A program made the translations under genes and the position numbers. Shown here piece by piece: positions 36,777-44,733 of a stretch of 64,000 nucleotides of DNA (the stretch's first letter is position 1; each line of letters opens with the position of its first letter). The stretch comes from Exiguobacterium aurantiacum DSM 6208 (GTDB lineage Bacteria; Bacillota; Bacilli; Exiguobacteriales; Exiguobacteriaceae): the NCBI RefSeq assembly GCF_000702585.1, contig NZ_JNIQ01000001.1, positions 2,423,001-2,487,000 on the forward strand. The letters run 5' to 3'. The notes beneath the pieces were generated by a model, which saw only the letters and a list, made by a program, of their open reading frames with translations, ran no database searches and was not told the origin of the DNA.

Positions 36777-37484
36777 TTATGGCGTCGTGTAGTCGTATAC
36801 CGGGATGTCTTTGCGTGGGAACGTTTGCGTCGGCACGAACCGGTCGTCGACGAGTTGCGTCAAGTCCGGGCGATAGAAGGCGTCGAGTTCGACCGTGAAG
36901 TCGAGCGGCGCGATCACGTCCGTCGTGTTCGGTCCCGTCTCGGCCGGTCCCGTGAACTGAACGGTCCGCAAGATGTGGATCCGGTTCATCGACTCGACCG
37001 ACTCGAGGAAGAGGACGAGCGCGTCGTACGTCTCGGCTTGAAGCGAAACGGTCGTCCGCACCGAGGACGCGTTCACCGGGGTGATGTCGACCGGTGTCGC
37101 CGGTTCAGACGTTGCGCTGACGTCTTCCGGTTCCGGTGTCTCGATCGTCTCCGGCACTTCTGATTCGGCGAGAACACCGTCCGCGAAGGCGATGCTCGTC
37201 ACGTTGACGCTTGAGAGCTGGCTCGCCTGCGACAACGCCTCGACGACGGTGTCTAACGCTGGCTCGGCCGGGACGCGCGTCTGGAGTCGCTGCGAGTCGG
37301 CGACGTCGACGGCGCGACCTTCCTGGCGCATGAGCTCGAGCTTCGTCTGTTCGAGCGACAGTTCGCGCTCGAGCGCTTTCACGTCACCTTGTTTTATGAA
37401 ATACGTATAGCCAAAGTAAGCCGGGACGGCGATGGCCGTGAACAGGCACAAGGTGAACACTAAGTAGATCGTCGAACGTTTCAT
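36777..37484 (-). CDS. Type IV pilus inner-membrane protein PilO-like
   Basis: Predicted alignment-complex protein that dimerises with PilN. One N-terminal membrane helix (IYLVFTLCLFTAIAVPAYFGYTYF, residues ~6-29), a short coiled coil (VKALERELSLEQTKLELMRQEG), an acidic Pro/Thr/Glu-rich linker (residues ~105-140), and a C-terminal ferredoxin-like domain (TTVSLQAETYDALVLFLESVESMNRIHILRTVQF). 235 residues. The assignment rests on this layout and its place after pilMN, with a four-base start-stop overlap. Primary-sequence similarity to known PilO is weak by eye. Confidence 0.82.
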   Translation of the reverse strand: MKRSTIYLVFTLCLFTAIAVPAYFGYTYFIKQGDVKALERELSLEQTKLELMRQEGRAVDVADSQRLQTRVPAEPALDTVVEALSQASQLSSVNVTSIAFADGVLAESEVPETIETPEPEDVSATSEPATPVDITPVNASSVRTTVSLQAETYDALVLFLESVESMNRIHILRTVQFTGPAETGPNTTDVIAPLDFTVELDAFYRPDLTQLVDDRFVPTQTFPRKDIPVYDYTTP

Positions 37485-39052
37485 TGGCTCACCACCTCCT
37501 CATCGGTCGTCGCTTCGGTCTCAGGCTCTTCGACGTCGACAAACGTGAACGTGAATTCACCGATGTAACGCGGAAGCGGCTCGTCCGTCAGACGAGTCGG
37601 TTCATCCGTGTCCGTCTCCGTGTCGGCTTTCGTCTCGGTCGTGACGCCGAGCAGTTTGACGTTCTCAAAGCGCGGGTCGGTCAAGAGCGCGCGTTGAAAC
37701 GCGTTCAAGTCCGGCAACGTCTCGAACTGGGCGCGGACGCTCATGAGCGAGCCGTCGGCGTAATTGTACGTCAAGACGTATCCGGTCGGCGGCAACTGTT
37801 CGGTGAGCGCTCGGAGCGCCGGCACCGCTTGTTTCTCTTCGTTCGTAAGCGACGTCACCGTCTGTTCGAGCGACAGCACTTGTTGCCCTTTCGAGTTCAC
37901 TTGTTCCGTCTGATAAATGCGGACGAGCTGCAACTGTTCGTTCACTTGCGCTTCTTGCCGTTCGAGCCCTTGCACTTCATAGTACAAGAAGCCGGCGAGC
38001 CCTCCACCGATGAGAAGAGACGCGAGACTCGCGACGATCGGCCAGCGGAGCGTGACGTCGGTCGAATTGATGAAGTTGGCGTCGCGGTCACGGTCGAGCG
38101 TCGCCATCCCGAGGAGCGGCAACATCTGGTGCGACAGCGGCGTCGCGTGTGACAACGGGAGCGGGTCGTCGATCCGTTTGACCGGCACCATCGCTTCCGC
38201 CTCGATCGTCCGGACGAGGTCATCGAGTTCCGGGACCGTCCCGGAGACGAGGAGTTCGTCGATCGGGCGACCATCCGTACGGAGCGAGTAGCGATAAAAG
38301 TCAAGGAAGCGCGACAGCTCGTTCAACCAATCGTCGGTCTGGCTCGAAAGCGTCTCGTTCGAACCGTTGAACGTGTATGTAACCCCGCCGTCTGTCGTAT
38401 CCGAGCGGTATGAGAGATCGGTCTCGATGGCGCGGATGAAACGGACCTGTCCTTCCTCAAGGACGAGCAACTGGTGCGCGAACGGCGTCACGTGCCAGAG
38501 GAGCGTCGACTTGAGCGGGTCGAGCGTCTCGAGACGGGCCACGCCGTTGGCAATGGCGACCGGGCGCGGGACGATTTTCTTCAAGACGAAGCCGCGCTTT
38601 TTCATGTAACCGCGAATCGCTTTCGTCAACTCGACCGAAACGGCGTGCAGCATGACCTCGGTCTTCATCTCCGTCTCGCCGAGCACCTCATAGTCGAAGG
38701 CGACGTCGTCGAACGGCAAGATGATCGAACTGCCGATCTCCATGAACAAATAACCGCGGATCTCGTCTTTTGGGATATTCGATGGGATATCGACTTTACG
38801 CGACAACACTTCCGTCTCGGCCATGTCGACGGCACAGACCATCCCTTTTCGTACTTTCAATTTTCGGCACAACTCGTCGAAGGCGAGGCCGAACGCGTTC
38901 TCGTCTTGGATCCGCCCTTCGGCGTAGGCATTCTTCGCCAACTGGACGGAGGCGCTCCGTTTGAAGACGCCTTGTTTGATCACGGCCCCGTGGATGCTGA
39001 GCGCATCGAACGAGAAGTACGCGACCGTTCCTTTCTCTATAGCCCGGCTCAT
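37481..39052 (-). CDS. Fused PilM-PilN type IV pilus platform protein
   Basis: A single 523-residue protein combining two usually separate proteins. Residues ~1-315 are PilM-like, with an actin-type fold (VAYFSFDALSIHGAVIKQG, IPKDEIRGYLFMEIGSSIILPFDDVAFDYEVLG near residue 95, LLVSGTVPELDDLVRTIEAE near residue 268). The FTsA/PilM-type first phosphate loop is only partly recognisable. Residues ~340-358 form a membrane helix (PIVASLASLLIGGGLAGFLYY), followed by a coiled coil and a PilN-like ferredoxin domain (residues ~430-510). The link between them is short, so PilM would be held on the membrane by covalent attachment. It overlaps pilO by four bases. Confidence 0.86.
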   Translation of the reverse strand: MSRAIEKGTVAYFSFDALSIHGAVIKQGVFKRSASVQLAKNAYAEGRIQDENAFGLAFDELCRKLKVRKGMVCAVDMAETEVLSRKVDIPSNIPKDEIRGYLFMEIGSSIILPFDDVAFDYEVLGETEMKTEVMLHAVSVELTKAIRGYMKKRGFVLKKIVPRPVAIANGVARLETLDPLKSTLLWHVTPFAHQLLVLEEGQVRFIRAIETDLSYRSDTTDGGVTYTFNGSNETLSSQTDDWLNELSRFLDFYRYSLRTDGRPIDELLVSGTVPELDDLVRTIEAEAMVPVKRIDDPLPLSHATPLSHQMLPLLGMATLDRDRDANFINSTDVTLRWPIVASLASLLIGGGLAGFLYYEVQGLERQEAQVNEQLQLVRIYQTEQVNSKGQQVLSLEQTVTSLTNEEKQAVPALRALTEQLPPTGYVLTYNYADGSLMSVRAQFETLPDLNAFQRALLTDPRFENVKLLGVTTETKADTETDTDEPTRLTDEPLPRYIGEFTFTFVDVEEPETEATTDEEVVSQ

Positions 39053-39064
39053 GCTAGTTTCCCC

Positions 39065-39826
39065 CTACAATAAATCAAAATACCAATCAAAAAAGCGTTC
39101 GCTGAACCAAAACGTCAGCATCGTCCCGAGCGCGATCGACGGGACGAACGGGATCGGCTGTTTGCGACCGATCCGTTTCAATCCGATCAACGCGAGACCG
39201 ACGACGGCACCGATCAAGCTCGCGAGGAACAACGCGACGAGCACGTCACGCGGTCCGAGCACGAGTCCGATCACTGTAAATAGTTTGACATCGCCGGCTC
39301 CAAGTCCCCCTTTTGAGACGAAAAAAACGGTGGCGAGGACCGAAAATCCTAACAACGCCCCGGCGATCGGGCCCCACCACGTCGCCCCTGATACGTAAGC
39401 GAGAGCGAGCAGGGCCGGCGCCGTATAAAGCAAAATGACGTTCGGCACGAGCATCGTCGACAAGTCCGACATCGCCAAAGCGAGGAGCGTCGACAAGAAG
39501 ACGAACGCGAGCAGCGTCGTCCCTGAGAAGCCGTACAGCCAAAAGCTGTAGCCGTAGCCGATTGCCCCGAGCAGTTCGAACAGCGGATACGTCGGCGCGA
39601 TCCGTCCGCCACAGCCGCGGCATTTGCCACGGAGAAACAAGTAGCCGAACACGGGAACGAGTTCCCATGCCGATAAGACGTGGCCGCAAGACGGGCAGTG
39701 CGACCGTGGCGTCACAATCGACTGCTTCTGTGGCACGCGGAGCCCGACGACGTTCGTGAACGAAGTGATGACCGCTCCGAGCACGATGCTGTAAATGAGT
39801 CCAATGAGGTCAACCAATCTGGTCAC
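39065..39826 (-). CDS. pilD: Prepilin peptidase (type IV leader peptidase/N-methyltransferase)
   Basis: Aspartyl membrane protease that removes prepilin leaders and methylates the new N-terminus. The cytoplasmic zinc motif (CPSCGHVL ... GKCRGCGGRI, residues ~43-75) and both catalytic Asp motifs (MSDLSTMLVPN near residue 118, GLGAGDVKLF near residue 176) are present across several membrane helices. 253 residues. It lies at the folC-maf interval where Bacillus carries comC, the same type of enzyme. Substrates here are the PilA and the three prepilins at 46118-48743. Confidence 0.96.
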   Translation of the reverse strand: MTRLVDLIGLIYSIVLGAVITSFTNVVGLRVPQKQSIVTPRSHCPSCGHVLSAWELVPVFGYLFLRGKCRGCGGRIAPTYPLFELLGAIGYGYSFWLYGFSGTTLLAFVFLSTLLALAMSDLSTMLVPNVILLYTAPALLALAYVSGATWWGPIAGALLGFSVLATVFFVSKGGLGAGDVKLFTVIGLVLGPRDVLVALFLASLIGAVVGLALIGLKRIGRKQPIPFVPSIALGTMLTFWFSERFFDWYFDLL

Positions 39827-39850
39827 TCCTTCTGTAAGTATATGCCAAAA

Positions 39851-39893
39851 ATAGAAAACCGGCTAGGCTGAGCGAGTGCCCAGCTCCAGCCGG
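39851..39893 (-). terminator. Terminator after pilA
   Basis: CCGGCTGGAGCTGG...CAGCCTAGCCGG with small internal bulges is followed by TTTTCTATTTTT on the minus strand. It lies between pilA and pilD, so pilD, pilMN and pilO probably depend on read-through, giving pilA a higher level. Confidence 0.78.
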
Positions 39894-39907
39894 AAAGGAA
39901 ATTTATT

Positions 39908-40384
39908 TTATTCTGGATCAGGAGTTGATTTAGCTTTTTCTAATTCTGCTTTGTTTAAGTTTGATTCAGGCGAAGCTTTAAAGCTGTATTTTGCTTCGTC
40001 ACTAGTCAAAGTGACAGCATAAGAATATTTCCCACCATTTTCTGTTATAGCTACAGAGGCTGTCGAATACATTTCTGGGGCAGTTTTGTTGAATGGATCT
40101 TTAAGACCAGAAATATAGTTTGCGCCTTCACCTGTAGTGAAATCTAAAGTTGTCGCCCCTGGATTTGACGCAGTATGTAATTTCGCCGCGCTTACCATCT
40201 GCTTCGCATCCGCAACCATTGCATCCTTCTTCGAGTTCTCGATAATTCCACCAATCGCGACGACGGCGATGGCTGCGATAATTCCTAAAATTACGACGAC
40301 GACGAGCAACTCGACGAGTGTGAGGCCGCGCTCATCTTTCAATTGTTTCGCATCTTGCCAAATCATTTTCATTTTTTCTAACAT
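39908..40384 (-). CDS. pilA: Type IV major pilin PilA
   Basis: Probable main pilus subunit. The prepilin site is RG-LTLVELLVVVVILGIIAAIAVVAIGG: leader of 20 residues ending in Gly, position +1 Leu rather than the usual Phe or Met, and Glu at +5. The rest is a small globular domain of about 110 residues (GEGANYISGLKDPFNKTAPEMY ... KYSYAVTLTSDEAKYSFKAS), with no cysteine pair. It is more AT-rich than the assembly genes. The ATG has GGGGAG eight bases upstream. Stand-alone terminator and long upstream region suggest strong independent expression. Confidence 0.92.
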   Translation of the reverse strand: MLEKMKMIWQDAKQLKDERGLTLVELLVVVVILGIIAAIAVVAIGGIIENSKKDAMVADAKQMVSAAKLHTASNPGATTLDFTTGEGANYISGLKDPFNKTAPEMYSTASVAITENGGKYSYAVTLTSDEAKYSFKASPESNLNKAELEKAKSTPDPE

Positions 40385-40496
40385 GACTGATTCTCCCCTT
40401 TTGTGTGTTTTGCTGTGTTGTATGCTACGTATATTACATAAGACCTAGAACAAGTAGAACAATTTTACTATACATTCAAAATTTGGTGTTGAAAAG

Positions 40497-40516
40497 TAGT
40501 TTATGTGCATAAACTA
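40497..40516. promoter_or_regulatory. Perfect inverted repeat upstream of pilA, candidate operator
   Basis: TAGTTTATGTGCATAAACTA is a 9-base perfect inverted repeat with a 2-base centre. It lies eight bases past the pilC stop and about 110 bases before pilA, with no T run after it, so it is not a typical terminator. A repressor or activator dimer site is inferred. Confidence 0.4.
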
Positions 40517-40524
40517 AGAATTTT

Positions 40525-41742
40525 CTACTGATTTTGGATATCCCCGTAAATTTGGAACATCGGCACGACGATGGCGATAACGATAACGCCGACGATGCTC
40601 GCCAAGACGACAATCAGTAACGGCTCGATGATCGACTTCAAGCGGTCCGTCGTCGTCTCGACCTCTGTCTCATAAAACTCAGCGACTTCGTTCAACATCG
40701 AGTCCAAATCCCCACTCTCCTCGCCGACCGCGATCATTTGCGTCATGAGCGGCGGGAAGTTGTTGTTGCGCATGAGCGGCTCATGGAGCGGGATGCCTTG
40801 CGCCATACTGTTGCGCGCCTCCCCGAGCCCTTTACGGATGACGCGGTTCGAGACGATCTTCTCGGTAATCTCGATCGCCGACAAAATCGGCACGGCGGCT
40901 TGAAGCAAGACGGCGAGACTGCGCGTCAGTAACGCGATCTGTGACTTTAGGACGATTGGCCCAAAAATCGGCATCTTCAGCAACAACCCGTCGATGATGA
41001 ACCTTTCCTTGTCCCGCTTCAACATCCACGTAAACACGAGGATACCGAGGAGTGCCACCCCGAAGATGAGCCACCAATAGGCGGCGACGAAATCTGAGAC
41101 GGCGACGACGAGACGGGTGATGAGCGGCAGTTCGCCTCCGAGCTGTCCGAAGATGCTCGCGAACGTCGGCACGACGTTCACCATGAGGAAGGCGACGACA
41201 CCGATGGCGACGATCGACACGACGAGCGGATACGTCAACGCCGAGATGACTTTTCGCTTCACATCATACTGCTTTTGAAGCTGGAGCCCGATTTGGTCGA
41301 GCGCTTCCTCCAAGTTCCCGCTCGCCTCGCCCGCAAGCGCCATCGAACTGAAGAAGTTCGAGAACACGCGCGGATGCTTTTTGATCGCCTCGGAATAGGC
41401 GATCCCTTCCCGTAAATCGTCCTCGACTTGGCTGAGCGTTTTCTTCAGCACTTTCGACTCGGTTTGGACGCGCAAGATCGACGTCGCCCGGACGATCGGC
41501 ACACCGGCCCGGATGAGCGTCGCGAACTGGCGCACGTACATGATCAAATGCTCAATCTTCACCCGCTCCGGAAGAAGGTTGATCTCGGTGTTGAGCCCGG
41601 TCGACTCGAGTTCGGACAGCTCGGTGACGAGAATCGACTCTTCGCGGAGTTTCTCTTTCGCCTCGCGGAGCGAGATGGCCGTGATGCGGCCTTTTTTACG
41701 GCGCCCGTTCAAGAGCTTGCCTTCGTATTGGAATATGGCCAT
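40525..41742 (-). CDS. pilC: Type IV pilus inner-membrane core protein PilC (GspF family)
   Basis: Platform protein that the PilB and PilT motors turn. Two T2SSF domains, residues ~68-190 (YVRQFATLIRAGVPIVRATSILRVQ) and ~270-390 (LTRSLAVLLQAAVPILSAIEI), with three membrane helices near residues 168, 215 and 375. N-terminal YEGKLLNGRRKKGRITAISLREAKEKLREE is typical. 405 residues. Start is ATG at 41742, five bases after the pilT stop. Confidence 0.96.
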   Translation of the reverse strand: MAIFQYEGKLLNGRRKKGRITAISLREAKEKLREESILVTELSELESTGLNTEINLLPERVKIEHLIMYVRQFATLIRAGVPIVRATSILRVQTESKVLKKTLSQVEDDLREGIAYSEAIKKHPRVFSNFFSSMALAGEASGNLEEALDQIGLQLQKQYDVKRKVISALTYPLVVSIVAIGVVAFLMVNVVPTFASIFGQLGGELPLITRLVVAVSDFVAAYWWLIFGVALLGILVFTWMLKRDKERFIIDGLLLKMPIFGPIVLKSQIALLTRSLAVLLQAAVPILSAIEITEKIVSNRVIRKGLGEARNSMAQGIPLHEPLMRNNNFPPLMTQMIAVGEESGDLDSMLNEVAEFYETEVETTTDRLKSIIEPLLIVVLASIVGVIVIAIVVPMFQIYGDIQNQ

Positions 41743-41746
41743 AAGC

Positions 41747-42784
41747 TTACCTCATTTCTTCGTTCGGCACGGCGTTCGGGTTGATGATACCTTGCCGGAC
41801 GAGTTGCTCGATGGATGCGTCCATCGACTGCATCCCGCTCTGCCGGTTCGTCTGGATGACGGTCGGGAGCTGGAACTCTTTTTCATTGCGAATCAAGTTG
41901 GCGACGGCCGCGTTGCCGAGCATGATCTCCATCGCGGCGACGCGTCCTTTCGGGACGTCGACACGCGGGAACAAGCGCTGGCTGACGACGCCTAGCAAGA
42001 CGTTGGCGAGCTGTGTCCGGATTTGGTCTTGTTGCTCGGCTGGGAACGCGTCGATGATACGGCTGACGGTCGACATCGCGCTCGACGTATGTAACGTCGC
42101 CATGACGAGGTGTCCCGTCTCGGCCGCCGTCATCGCCGTCGAGATCGTCTCGAGGTCGCGCATCTCCCCGAGCAAGATGACGTCCGGGTCTTGCCTGAGC
42201 GCGGCACGTAGTCCGTTCACGAACTTCATGACGTCCGAACCGATTTCGCGCTGGTCGACGATGCTCTGGTTATGGGAATGCAAATACTCGATCGGGTCTT
42301 CGAGCGTGATGATCCGCTTCCGTTGCGTCCGGTTGATCTCATGGATCATCGCGGCGAGCGTCGTCGATTTCCCCGACCCGGTCGGACCGGTCACGAGGAT
42401 GAGCCCGTGCGGTTTCTCGATGAGCCGCTTCAACACCGGCGGCAAATCGAGCTCGTTTAACGTCGGGATTTCCCCGGAAATCGAACGGAAGGCGATGGCG
42501 ACCGTCCCCCGCTGGTAATAGGCGTTGACGCGAAACCGCGACACGCGCGGGACGCCGAACGAGAAGTCGAGGTCGCGTTGGACTTCCAAACGCCCCCGCA
42601 TCTCCTCGGTCATGATCTCATTCAAATAACCTTCGATGTGCGTCGGCAACACTTTCTCCTCGCCCATCGTTACGAGACTGCCGTCGATGCGGAAAATCGG
42701 CGGCGAACCCGCGGTCAGATGAATGTCCGAGGCGCGCTGTTCGACCGCTTTTGTCAGTATCACTTCAATCGATTGATGGATCAT
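41747..42784 (-). CDS. pilT: Type IV pilus retraction ATPase PilT
   Basis: Hexameric ATPase that depolymerises pili and powers twitching and DNA uptake. QRASDIHLTAGSPPIFRIDG near the N-terminus, Walker A GPTGSGKSTTLAAMI near residue 131, Asp box ITLEDPIEYLH, Walker B VILLGEMRDLETI near residue 198 and the His box TGHLVMATLHTSSA near residue 221. 345 residues, typical. GGAGTG precedes the ATG. Its presence means these pili should be retractable. Confidence 0.96.
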   Translation of the reverse strand: MIHQSIEVILTKAVEQRASDIHLTAGSPPIFRIDGSLVTMGEEKVLPTHIEGYLNEIMTEEMRGRLEVQRDLDFSFGVPRVSRFRVNAYYQRGTVAIAFRSISGEIPTLNELDLPPVLKRLIEKPHGLILVTGPTGSGKSTTLAAMIHEINRTQRKRIITLEDPIEYLHSHNQSIVDQREIGSDVMKFVNGLRAALRQDPDVILLGEMRDLETISTAMTAAETGHLVMATLHTSSAMSTVSRIIDAFPAEQQDQIRTQLANVLLGVVSQRLFPRVDVPKGRVAAMEIMLGNAAVANLIRNEKEFQLPTVIQTNRQSGMQSMDASIEQLVRQGIINPNAVPNEEMR

Positions 42785-42788
42785 CTCA

Positions 42789-44447
42789 TCACTCCGTTAT
42801 GACTGTTCTCAGTATTTCTTCGGTCGTCGTCAACCCTGACGCGACTTTCTCTAATCCATCAGCGAGTAAGAACCTCGCCCCGTTTTGTTTCGCATAGTCG
42901 ACCATCTCGGCCTCGGTCGCCTGGTTCATGATCATCCGGCGCAGCCCTTCATCGATCGGCACGACTTCATGGATGGCGAGGCGGCCACGGTAACCGGTGA
43001 AGTTACACGACGCGCAGCCGTTGCCACGGACGACGTGCTGAATCGCGACGCCTTCATTCGCGAACAGTTCTTGCTCGCGTTTCGAGACGGGCTGTTCATG
43101 GCCACAGTCACGACAGACGCGCCGGACGAGCCGCTGGGCGACAAGCCCGGACGTCGAGGCGGCGACGAGGAACGGTTCGACCCCCATATCGACGAGTCGG
43201 GTGATCGAGCTGATCGCCGAGTTCGTATGGAGCGTCGACAGCACCAAGTGGCCGGTGAGCGAGGCACGGATGGCGATCTCCGCCGTCTCTGTATCCCGGA
43301 TCTCCCCGACCATGACGATGTTCGGGTCTTGACGGAGGATCGAGCGGAGCCCTGAGGCGAACGTGAGGCCGACTTTCGAATTGACTTGCACTTGGTTGAT
43401 CCCGTCGAGCTGATACTCGACCGGGTCCTCGACCGTGATGATATTTTTCGATTCATCGTTCAGTTCTTTCAGTGACGCGTAAAGCGTCGATGATTTCCCC
43501 GACCCCGTCGGTCCGGTGATCAAGATGATCCCGTTCGGCCGTTTGAGCATGTCACGGTAGACGAGTTCGTTATGCTCGCCGAAGCCGAGCTTCGTCAAAT
43601 CGGTCAGCCCTTCCGACGAGTCGAGCACCCGGATGACGATCTTTTCGCCGTACATCGTCGGGAGCGTCGAGACGCGGAAGTCGTACGGCCGGTCGCGGAG
43701 CGTATATTTGATGCGTCCGTCTTGCGGCAAGCGGCTCTCAGTGATGTCTAGATTACTCATGACTTTCAACCGTGTCAGCATGACGCTTTGAATCTTCTTC
43801 GGATACACCGCCTCGGTGCGCAAGTCACCATCGACCCGGAAGCGGACGTGGAGCTGCTTCTCGTGCGGGTCGAAGTGGATATCCGAGGCGCGTTGGTCGA
43901 TCGCGCTCAAGAACAGCTGGTTGACGAGCCGGATGACCGGCGCATCATCCCGTGACGCCGTTTCTTGACGTTCGACTTCGGGCGCTTCTTCTTTCAAGAT
44001 CTCGATGAGCGAGGCGTCCATCTCGTAGTAGCGGCTGATCGTCTTACGGATCTGTTCCCGCGTCGCGATGCCGACCTCGATGTTCATCCCCGTCTGCAGC
44101 CGGACGTCATCGATCGCAATCAAATCAAGGGGATCCGCCGTCGCTACGAACAGCGTGTTCCCCTGTAATTCGATCGGCATGATGTCGTGCTTTTGGGCGA
44201 TCGCCTTCGGCACGAGCTTTGTTACGGTCACGTTGATGTCTTGCGCGTATAACGCGATGATCGGTACGTTCAACTGCTCATGCAACACTTGAATGAGTTG
44301 CGTCTCCGTCAAATAGTTGAGCCGCATGAGCGTATCGCCGAGCTTTTCACCGCGTCGTTTTTGAGCGAGCGCCTCATCGAGCTGGGCCGTCGTAATAATC
44401 CCTGCCTCGATGAGCATCTCGCCTAATCGTTTCTTCGTTCGTCTCAC
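42789..44447 (-). CDS. pilB: Type IV pilus assembly ATPase PilB
   Basis: Extension motor. N-terminal T2SSE-N domain (LGEMLIEAGIITTAQLDEAL, residues ~5-60), PilB nucleotide domain with Walker A GPTGSGKSSTLYASL near residue 308, Walker B VMVGEIRDTETAEIAIRASLTGHLVLSTLHTN near residue 370, and an intact tetracysteine zinc motif (CRDCG ... CASCNFTGYRGR) near residue 445-490. 552 residues, full length. It follows the small membrane protein gene with no gap and is followed by pilT. Confidence 0.96.
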   Translation of the reverse strand: MRRTKKRLGEMLIEAGIITTAQLDEALAQKRRGEKLGDTLMRLNYLTETQLIQVLHEQLNVPIIALYAQDINVTVTKLVPKAIAQKHDIMPIELQGNTLFVATADPLDLIAIDDVRLQTGMNIEVGIATREQIRKTISRYYEMDASLIEILKEEAPEVERQETASRDDAPVIRLVNQLFLSAIDQRASDIHFDPHEKQLHVRFRVDGDLRTEAVYPKKIQSVMLTRLKVMSNLDITESRLPQDGRIKYTLRDRPYDFRVSTLPTMYGEKIVIRVLDSSEGLTDLTKLGFGEHNELVYRDMLKRPNGIILITGPTGSGKSSTLYASLKELNDESKNIITVEDPVEYQLDGINQVQVNSKVGLTFASGLRSILRQDPNIVMVGEIRDTETAEIAIRASLTGHLVLSTLHTNSAISSITRLVDMGVEPFLVAASTSGLVAQRLVRRVCRDCGHEQPVSKREQELFANEGVAIQHVVRGNGCASCNFTGYRGRLAIHEVVPIDEGLRRMIMNQATEAEMVDYAKQNGARFLLADGLEKVASGLTTTEEILRTVITE

Positions 44448-44448
44448 C

Positions 44449-44733
44449 TTACTTCACCATCCTCTGTGGTACCTCCTGATGCTCGACGTCTCGTTGTTCG
44501 ATGAAGACGCTCAAAGCGGCACCGCCCATCACCCCGAAGACGAGAAGGAGCAACGCCCACCACGTCCGCTCGAGGGATTCCATGTACATCGTGTACACGC
44601 CGACCGATAGCACGGCGACGACGAGCGCGATGACGAGCTTCGTCTCCCGTTTTCGTACGGTCGGGACCGACAAGGCGAACAGCGTCAAGGTGGCGAGCAC
44701 CCAGAAGGCGAGCAAAATCAAATATCCAATCAT
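44449..44733 (-). CDS. Small membrane protein in the pilus operon
   Basis: Not recognised. The 94 residues have three hydrophobic segments (residues ~3-24, ~33-50, ~58-80) and a short charged C-terminal tail (EQRDVEHQEVPQRMVK). It overlaps the VanW-like gene by four bases and ends just before pilB, so it is translated with the pilus proteins. A role in pilus assembly is inferred only from this placement. Confidence 0.75.
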   Translation of the reverse strand: MIGYLILLAFWVLATLTLFALSVPTVRKRETKLVIALVVAVLSVGVYTMYMESLERTWWALLLLVFGVMGGAALSVFIEQRDVEHQEVPQRMVK

